Source: JAICLL01 sp035252155
GTDB taxonomy: Bacteria > Planctomycetota > Planctomycetia > Pirellulales > JAICIG01
Length of the DNA stretch: 21,715 nt
Assembly (NCBI GenBank): GCA_035252155.1
Contig: DATFDL010000333.1
Span: 1-21,715 of the forward strand
Direction of reading: 5' to 3'
The translations under genes were made by a program, and so were the position numbers. The notes beneath the pieces were generated by a model. That model was not told the origin of the DNA. It was given only the letters and a program-made list of their open reading frames with translations, and did not search any database. How positions within the stretch are numbered: position 1 is the first letter of the stretch; each line of letters begins with the position of its first letter. Below, piece by piece: positions 16,609-21,715 of the stretch.

Positions 16609-18195
16609 TGCCTCGAGTCGAGCGCGAAATCGGACGTTGGGATACGGATGGATGATGCGCGGACGCGGGAGGTAGCTCCGTGCGAGACGGCGCATACGCT
16701 CCCAGATCCAGCCGCGACGCCCCCGCTGACTGCGGCGGCGAAGCTGTCGGAGCCAGAGACGGGTTACTTCGTCCACGAAACGGCTGAGGCATTGACTGTT
16801 GCCGGGCACGGCGTGGTAATTCAACCAGCCTTGCACGACCCGCCTCAGCCAGCGGCCCGTTTCGCCCAGCGGTCGGTGCCTGCGCTTCCGCAAGGCAGTT
16901 TTGATCGCTTGCAGGGTAATCCGAATGCGTTTGGTCATCGACACTCGATGGATCGTGAACCAACCGTGTGTTCGCGTCCGGGCGCACCGGTGGGTGAAGC
17001 CCAGGAAGTCGAACGTCTCCGGTCGGCCCTCGCCACGTCGCGAACGGCGTTCGGCGGCGTACCGACCGAACTCGATCAGACGTGTTTTCCCTTCGTGCAG
17101 TTTCAGACCGAACTTGGCGAAACGCGCGCGGAGTGCTTCCCAGCACGCCATCGCCTCGTTGTGGTTCTCAAACCCGATCACGAAGTCATCCGCATATCGG
17201 ACCACGACGACGGCGCCACGGCAGTGGTGTTTCCGCCACCATCGGATCCACAGATCGAAGACGTAGTGCAGAAACACGTTCGCCAGCAGCGGTGAAATCA
17301 CCGCCCCTTGCGGCGTGCCGACCGTGGTCCTCGACCATTCACCTTCCTCGCTGACTCCGGCCCGAAGCCATTTACGAATCAAGCGAAGAACGCGGCGGTC
17401 GCCGATGCGATGCTTCAGAAACCTGAGCAACCACTCATGGTCGATCGTGTCAAAGAAGCCTTCGATATCGGCATCCAGTATCCAGCTCACTCGTTGGCTG
17501 GTAATGGCCACACTCAGCGCGTCAAGCGCCTCGTGGCAGCCGCGACCAGGCCGGAAGCCATAACTGAATCCGAGAAAGTCCTGCTCGTAGATGCTTTGGA
17601 GGACCCATAGCAGCGATTGCTGGACGATCTTGTCCTCCAGCGAAGCGATGCCCAGCGGCCGTTGTCGGCCATCCGGTTTGGGAATCCACACCCGACGAGA
17701 GGGCCAAGCACGGTAGGCTCCCCGGTGAATCCGATCATGGAGGTCCAGCAAGTTGGCCTCCAAGTCTTGCTCGTATTCATGCCACGTCACCTGATCCACG
17801 CCGACCGAGGCCGTCTTCTTCAGGTTGAAGAAGGCTTCGCGCAAGCAGTCCTCGTTGACATGGTGCAGTAAAGCCGTGAACTTGAGCGTGCCGTCCTTTC
17901 GGGCAGCTTTGCGCACGCCGTGCAGTCCGCATGACCTGCTTTGAGTCCGGCCCAGAGTCCGGTGCAAGGCGTCCTGTCCGGCGTTCCTCTTGGCTGGGTC
18001 CCTTCCCTTGTCCGACTCCGCGGGTGCTTCAGCGGCCCCGTTGTTCGTCGTGGTCGCGGGTACTACGGACCCATGTGACTTCCCATCGGCGTGCATGTCC
18101 GCCTTGCCGTCCGAGACGTTCGCAGACCGTTCCGATTCGAGCGAATCGGAAACCAATGGGACCTCCCGGTTCTCGCGATTGGAATATTGTCGCAT
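16597..18195 (-). CDS. ltrA: Group II intron reverse transcriptase/maturase
   Basis: The protein carries out intron splicing help and target-primed reverse transcription. The RT core is intact: KFTALLHHVNEDCLREAFF (RT0/1), RVWIPKPDGRQRPLGI, SYGFRPGRGCHEALDAL, DIEGFFDTIDHEW with the first catalytic aspartate, GTPQGAVISPLLANVFLHY, and the catalytic YADD at 17185-17196. The thumb/maturase X domain follows (WLRRVVQGWLNYHAVPG), then a basic tail ending in HPYPNVRFRARLEARTV. No HNH endonuclease motif is present, so insertion would depend on single-stranded DNA or hairpin targets. The start is uncertain: the frame is open from a GTG at 18288, but that region overlaps the candidate EBS1 and domain I RNA. 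I chose the ATG at 18195; another ATG lies at 18096, and the true start may be further downstream. Confidence 0.9.
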   Translation of the reverse strand: MRQYSNRENREVPLVSDSLESERSANVSDGKADMHADGKSHGSVVPATTTNNGAAEAPAESDKGRDPAKRNAGQDALHRTLGRTQSRSCGLHGVRKAARKDGTLKFTALLHHVNEDCLREAFFNLKKTASVGVDQVTWHEYEQDLEANLLDLHDRIHRGAYRAWPSRRVWIPKPDGRQRPLGIASLEDKIVQQSLLWVLQSIYEQDFLGFSYGFRPGRGCHEALDALSVAITSQRVSWILDADIEGFFDTIDHEWLLRFLKHRIGDRRVLRLIRKWLRAGVSEEGEWSRTTVGTPQGAVISPLLANVFLHYVFDLWIRWWRKHHCRGAVVVVRYADDFVIGFENHNEAMACWEALRARFAKFGLKLHEGKTRLIEFGRYAAERRSRRGEGRPETFDFLGFTHRCARTRTHGWFTIHRVSMTKRIRITLQAIKTALRKRRHRPLGETGRWLRRVVQGWLNYHAVPGNSQCLSRFVDEVTRLWLRQLRRRSQRGRRGWIWERMRRLARSYLPRPRIIHPYPNVRFRARLEARTV

Positions 18196-18460
18196 GCTCA
18201 GGTTCTCTGACTCCGCCGTGTCCGTGGGCGTCTTGCCGTTATCGTCGCCCTTGGCGTGGCCTTCCCCTTGATAAGACAAGGTCGGCACACGAGAGTGATG
18301 ATTTCGGAGCTCAATGGCTGGCCTGCTAAACCCTCCTCACGGACGCTCAGACCGGAAACGTTGCCGCGTCCAGTCCTCCGCGGGAGGCCGAAGCGAATGG
18401 CTAGCTCTTCTTCGTGGGACTCTTTCATTCCCGATTCCAATCCGGTTTATCCCGGCGCAC

Positions 18461-18477
18461 CTTATCCCCTTTCTTCC
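18461..18477. repeat. Right part of the split palindromic element
   Basis: CTTATCCC (18461-18468) and TTTCTTCC (18470-18477) complete the hairpin whose left part is at 16492-16534. From here to the stop of the next gene at 18553 I see no gene, only a small GGTGC/GCACC palindrome near 18533-18544. Confidence 0.85.
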
Positions 18478-18552
18478 GCCCGAACTTTCATGAACACTGG
18501 TGGGTTACGCCAAAGGAATTGCGGTGCCTCTCGGTGCTGGCACCGGTTGTCG

Positions 18553-19377
18553 TCAGTCGCCTTGCTTCTCGTCCTTGAGGCGTTGGCGTATCCTGGCTGC
18601 CTTGTCAGCGTCAAACCAGTTAAACCCGTCAAGCGGGAACCTTCTAAACAGCGGCCGGCGTGTTTTCTCAAGCTGGCGGATTCGAGCATTGATTCCGCGC
18701 CGGCTCTCGCGCTTCGCCTCGGCCGATAATTCGTCGCAACGGTCGATCTGCGACAATGCCAGTCGGCAAACCTCGATTTGCAACTCAAACAGCGATTTCG
18801 ACTCGTGTTTGCGACGCCAACCCGCTAGGTCGTCTTCGATTCCGGGATCGAGCCTCGGCGGCAGCCCAATGTCGGTCACGGAAAGGTCGTCCTCGAACGC
18901 CGACACAAGTCGATGGTACGCGATGTCCTTGCAAATCCACCCAACGGTATAATTCTCGGCGAAATCTCCATCGTGCGCGGCCGTGAATGCGTAGCGCTCG
19001 TCGTCAAGGTGTTTCAGTACCTCTTCAAATATTTCGACGCTTTCGTCACGAGCCACCTCTACAAAGGCGCGGCGCGCTCGCTTTGCCTCCGCCCAGTCGT
19101 AGTCGTCCGGAAACAGAGGATCAACGCGATCGACTAGGTCGACAAGTTCGGGACGCCTATTTTTATTCGCGAGAGCCTCTACCCGCAATGCAAGATTCCC
19201 ACGCGTCTTTTTGATTTGGTCACGCTCTTGGGCCATTATGTGAACTCCACCGAGTGCCACGCAAGCGGCTATGAACGCCGCGAGGCGCCGCAAGAGCCGC
19301 CAGATTAACCCGCGACCAAGTGAGTAACTCACCGCCCGCACAAACCGGTTAGTCGGCACTGGAATCTTCTGCGTCAT
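18553..19377 (-). CDS. Membrane-anchored unknown protein, candidate immunity partner of the RHS toxin tip
   Basis: 274 residues that I do not recognise. A basic N-terminus (to about residue 31) precedes one hydrophobic helix (about 32-48, LAAFIAACVALGGVHIM). The rest is a charged, mainly helical soluble domain rich in Asp, Glu, Arg and Lys, including LVDLVDRVDPLFPDDYDW, VEIFEEVLKHLDDERYAF and a C-terminal segment FRRFPLDGFNWFDADKAAR. The ATG at 19377 is preferred because GGAG lies 7 nt upstream; an in-frame start at 19452 would lie deep in the RHS gene. It overlaps the RHS gene's 3' end by 29 nt in another frame, which implies translational coupling. Immunity genes of polymorphic toxins typically sit directly downstream of the toxin, so that role is plausible but unproven. 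Confidence 0.7.
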   Translation of the reverse strand: MTQKIPVPTNRFVRAVSYSLGRGLIWRLLRRLAAFIAACVALGGVHIMAQERDQIKKTRGNLALRVEALANKNRRPELVDLVDRVDPLFPDDYDWAEAKRARRAFVEVARDESVEIFEEVLKHLDDERYAFTAAHDGDFAENYTVGWICKDIAYHRLVSAFEDDLSVTDIGLPPRLDPGIEDDLAGWRRKHESKSLFELQIEVCRLALSQIDRCDELSAEAKRESRRGINARIRQLEKTRRPLFRRFPLDGFNWFDADKAARIRQRLKDEKQGD

Positions 19378-21445
19378 TGTTTTGCTCCACCCAGGGCACG
19401 CGAACCCTCCGTATCTGGAAGTCGCTAGGATTCGCGTTAGGAAAGTGATCACGCACGGAGTGGAAGCTCATCATACGCCTGCGATATTCCTCGATGGTGT
19501 ACACGTGATGAGTTCCATTCCTGTCCGGGTAAATGGCGAGAACCTTCCCATCGCCGATGTAGAAAACATTGCTCCCTTCTTCGCCCCTATATCGAGCAAG
19601 CCGCCTCTGCTGCGGCGTCAACTGCTCGTAGTACGGGTTCTCGAACCACACCTGATCGCCCGGTAGCAGATCGTTCTCCGAAAAACCGGGCCCGGTCGGA
19701 TCGCGCTTGACTTGGAAAAGTTCTCCCTCACCCTCGTTGATGAGATCGTTCGGTATTACTTTGCCCGTCATCTGTTCGTTGATCTGGTCCCGAAGTTCAT
19801 CATCATCAACGGCATCGGCATAGCTTTTTATAATTATTAGCGATGAATATTTTTTGCACTGAATCTGATTGCCCGGCGACTGCCAGAGATCGTTGATTGC
19901 GTCGAGCGGCTTGACGCCTTTCTTCGGCACGTATTGCCCATCTTTCTCTTCCCACATCTCTGGGTTCCGCTTGTCGCCGAAGCGCACCAAGCCGCGATTG
20001 GTGTTCTCAAGGATGCGGAGCCTGATCCAGATCGCGGTCTCACTAAGGCCAGCCTGTCGCATCTCCTTCTCGGCGTTTTCAACATCCGCTTTCGTAAGCG
20101 CCCTTAGGCCGCTCGGATCGGTCCCGTCCGCGAAATCGTTGCCGACATACCGCTCTTCGTTCGTGTCGCCGCCGAGAAGGCCGATGTGGTCGGGCTGGAT
20201 AAAGCGACCGGTGGGGGGATCGTAGGGCCGCTCGCCGAAGATGTCGAAGCCGGTGCTCGGGTCGGTCAGGCCGCCGGCGAACCCGGTCAGATGGTGCTCC
20301 GCGGGATTGCTCTCGCTGGCGTAGGCGCCGAAGACCGTGTAATTGGCGTGATCGAGCAAGCTGCCCGTGGCGCTCACCACGTTGCGGACGCTGCCAAGAT
20401 CGTCGGCCAGGTCGAAGGTCACGGTGCCCGGCGTGGTGAGCGACGAAACCGCTTCCTCAGCAAGTGTGTTGAAATGCTGGTCGGCCGCGTTGGTGTTCGG
20501 GCCGTTCAGGTAACGGTTGGTAAGCTGCTGCTGGCCGTTGAACTCCAGCACGATACCGCCCTCGCCGGCGCCCGCCGCCTGGCCGCCACCCACGTTCGCG
20601 CCCATCGCGGCGTCGAGCTCACCCGCAGTCGAAGAACCCTCACCCTGGCCCTCTCCCGGCGGGAGAGGGGAGGTGATGTCCCAAACATTGTGCGTGACCT
20701 GGCTGAACGTGCCCGACCCGGTGGGATCGACGTCTTGCTCGATGAGATTGTTGAACACGTCGTACACGTCGTGTTCTTGCTTCGTCAGGACGTGCGAGTT
20801 GTTGTAGAAATGAACGTCGGTCAGCCGGTTGCGGTAATCCCATGAGTAATCGACCTCATAGTCGTTGGCCGGCGCGTTTGAGATGCGGACGCGCTTGATG
20901 ACGTTGCCTTCGGCGTCGTGCGTGTAATTGAACGTGCCGTCGCTGGCCAGCAGATTGTTCGCCCCAACGACGTAGCCGTTGCCAATCCGGTTGCCATTCG
21001 GGTCATAAGTCTCCGTCACATTCGGCGGCGGATTGCTGCCGCTATAAGTCGCCGAAACGACTTGCGACGCCTTGTCATACCCGTAGGTGGCCAAGCCGTC
21101 GTTGCTGGAGAACGTCGAGACGCGGTCCAGCGTATCGAACGTCCAAGAAAGATTCTCGATGGCGCTGCCGTAGTGGCTGTGGTCTTCGCTGGTGAGCTGG
21201 CCGAGGTTGTTGTAGGCCAGCGTAGTGTCGGCGGCGTCGGTGGAGGGGTTGGGCGGCTGCGTGATGTTGGTATACCGCTGGATCGACGTAATGTCGCCGA
21301 TCGGGTCGTAACCAAAGCTGATGCCCTTGGTCGCCACGGCGTTGCCGTTTGGCTGGCCTTGCTGCGTCTCGGCGGTCATACGCCCCAGCGTATCAAAGCT
21401 ATAGCTATTCAGGAAGTCGCGGGCGCCACCGACCGTCGCCGAGCA
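19349..21445 (-). CDS. RHS/YD-repeat protein with transglutaminase-like C-terminal tip, 5'-truncated
   Basis: The frame contains YD repeats (SYSFDTLGRMT, ISFGYDPIGDI, FDTLDRVSTFSSN, TYGYDKASQ). These are followed by the RHS core ending in RFIQPDHIGLLGGDTNEERY and the tip boundary DPSGL at 421-425 (numbered from the ATG at 21379). The remaining 251 residues form a variable tip resembling bacterial protein-glutamine gamma-glutamyltransferase (Tgl). It has a cysteine in GNQIQCKKYSS (C508), LLPGDQVWFENPYY with D575, and RGEEGSNVFYIGDG with E600. The repeats stay in frame upstream of the ATG to 21445, where a stop cuts them off, so export signals and most of the shell are missing. An AT-rich patch (about 19825-19860) marks the tip as different from its surroundings. 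With no N-terminal delivery module it is probably a stranded toxin cassette, not a working effector. Confidence 0.85.
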   Translation of the reverse strand, partial: CSATVGGARDFLNSYSFDTLGRMTAETQQGQPNGNAVATKGISFGYDPIGDITSIQRYTNITQPPNPSTDAADTTLAYNNLGQLTSEDHSHYGSAIENLSWTFDTLDRVSTFSSNDGLATYGYDKASQVVSATYSGSNPPPNVTETYDPNGNRIGNGYVVGANNLLASDGTFNYTHDAEGNVIKRVRISNAPANDYEVDYSWDYRNRLTDVHFYNNSHVLTKQEHDVYDVFNNLIEQDVDPTGSGTFSQVTHNVWDITSPLPPGEGQGEGSSTAGELDAAMGANVGGGQAAGAGEGGIVLEFNGQQQLTNRYLNGPNTNAADQHFNTLAEEAVSSLTTPGTVTFDLADDLGSVRNVVSATGSLLDHANYTVFGAYASESNPAEHHLTGFAGGLTDPSTGFDIFGERPYDPPTGRFIQPDHIGLLGGDTNEERYVGNDFADGTDPSGLRALTKADVENAEKEMRQAGLSETAIWIRLRILENTNRGLVRFGDKRNPEMWEEKDGQYVPKKGVKPLDAINDLWQSPGNQIQCKKYSSLIIIKSYADAVDDDELRDQINEQMTGKVIPNDLINEGEGELFQVKRDPTGPGFSENDLLPGDQVWFENPYYEQLTPQQRRLARYRGEEGSNVFYIGDGKVLAIYPDRNGTHHVYTIEEYRRRMMSFHSVRDHFPNANPSDFQIRRVRVPWVEQNNDAEDSSAD
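20637..20675. repeat. Palindromic repeat inserted in frame within the RHS gene
   Basis: A perfect 9-bp stem CCCTCTCCC GGC GGGAGAGGG (20649-20669) is flanked by CCCTCACC and GAGGTG-type arms. It is translated as SPLPPGEGQGEGSS, which interrupts the usual RHS run from 'HNVWD' to 'IVLEFNGQQQLTNRYL'. A related element is at 7911-7996. Confidence 0.75.
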
Positions 21446-21579
21446 TCATCGCGCCCTCACGCTCGGGCTATGGTCAATGTTGGCCGCTTCTTCATCCATG
21501 GCAATTATAGTTTTCAATCGTCCCAAGTCCTCGCCCAACTGTCGCTCAGCGGCCAATCGACGCTGGATGTCCTTAGAGC
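21446..21579. other. Junction between the RHS fragment and the IS5-type element
   Basis: 134 nt without a recognisable gene. A minus-strand frame of about 41 codons is open here, ending at 21446-21448, but it matches nothing I know. TTAGAGCCTATCCGAGAAC at 21573-21591 could be the terminal inverted repeat of the IS; the partner end is outside the window. Confidence 0.4.
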
Positions 21580-21714
21580 CTATCCGAGAACCGCTGCAGT
21601 TCGTAATGTGACAATCGCGAATTGAAGATGCAAGAAGCCCAGGTAATTCTGAACTTTCTTTTCCCAGCGGATCAGCAAGCGCCGGGCGCGGTTGAGCCAG
21701 GAGTGTGTGCGCTC
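21580..21714 (-). mobile_element. C-terminal end of an IS5-type transposase (cut by window edge)
   Basis: The last 44 codons and the stop codon of a DDE transposase. The residues begin ERTHSWLNRARRLLIRWEKK and continue VQNYLGFLHLQFAIVTLR, the typical C-terminus of IS5-family (IS1031/ISL2-like) transposases, with the catalytic glutamate region ERxxSWLxRxRRL. The remainder lies beyond position 21715. The gene points toward the RHS fragment. Confidence 0.85.
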
Positions 21715-21715
21715 G

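Larger units (their letters stand above)
16535..18460 (-). mobile_element. Complete group II intron (1926 nt)
   Basis: Retroelement and ribozyme on the minus strand. The 5' end at 18460 is GTGCGCCGGG, matching the GUGYG rule. Domain V at 16608-16574 pairs AGAACCGTA with TACGGGTCT. Domain VI at 16571-16538 pairs GCGG+GGGGTGGCCC with GGGCCATCCC+CCGC around a GAAA loop and leaves a bulged A at 16542, 7 nt before the 3' end ...CGAT at 16535. A candidate EBS1, CTTATC at 18275-18270, complements the last six nucleotides of the 5' exon (GATAAG) and lies about 190 nt into the intron, as expected for domain I. Removing the intron restores the palindrome that surrounds it. The structure looks intact and the encoded RT is full length, so it may be active. 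Confidence 0.9.

Noticed and set aside
18198..18440. 80-codon minus-strand frame at the start of the intron
   Set aside because: It falls in intron domain I, which is structural RNA, and shows no protein family signs.
21446..21579. Minus-strand frame of about 41 codons rich in charged residues next to the IS end
   Set aside because: Too short, runs into the IS end, lacks a clear start and resembles nothing known; a chance frame is likelier than a gene remnant.

Overview
The window is high-GC DNA that looks like a chromosome segment from a planctomycete, probably of the Pirellulales type. The taxonomic signs are an ECF sigma factor gene next to a giant Ser/Thr kinase with WD40 repeats, a second giant kinase fused to a STAND-type NTPase and a formylglycine-generating-enzyme-like domain, a secreted delta-60 repeat protein with a 'LEQRSMLAAG' N-terminal motif (a variant of the planctomycetal LEPR-type leader), and many short palindromic repeats. 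This placement is inferred from gene content, not from a marker gene.

Positions 396-7131 hold five minus-strand genes in the order rpe, histidine-phosphatase-like protein, accD, ECF sigma factor and WD40 kinase. The first three are tightly packed (gaps of 12 and 5 nt) and look like one transcription unit. The phosphatase-like protein has lost both signature histidines and is probably a pseudoenzyme. The sigma gene follows after 78 nt. The kinase follows after a 344-nt spacer filled with hairpin repeats. Positions 7479-11005 hold plus-strand genes: a small SHOCT-like membrane protein with a good terminator, clpX with a strong ribosome binding site and a strong terminator, and a BioF2/FemAB-like acetyltransferase. 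The acetyltransferase converges, with 3 nt between stop codons, on the 1531-residue kinase-STAND-FGE protein (11009-15604, minus).

From about 15870 to the end the window is an accessory region. A delta-60 repeat protein gene breaks off in a long palindromic element. That palindrome is itself interrupted by a complete group II intron on the minus strand (16535-18460, 1926 nt). The intron ends can be read directly: a GTGCG 5' end, domains V and VI, a bulged branch-point A 7 nt from an AT 3' end, and, once it is removed, a restored perfect 11-bp inner stem. To its right is a minus-strand pair: an RHS/YD-repeat protein that lacks its 5' part and carries a transglutaminase-like (Tgl) C-terminal tip, overlapped by 29 nt by a gene for a membrane-anchored unknown protein that is a candidate immunity partner. 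The window ends in the last 44 codons of an IS5-type transposase, whose arrival may have cut off the front of the RHS gene.

The most interesting points are the Tgl-tipped RHS cassette with its overlapping partner, the intron nested in a palindrome, the apparently inactive phosphatase fixed between rpe and accD, and several families of hierarchical hairpin repeats in the spacers, one copy of which lies in frame inside the RHS coding sequence.
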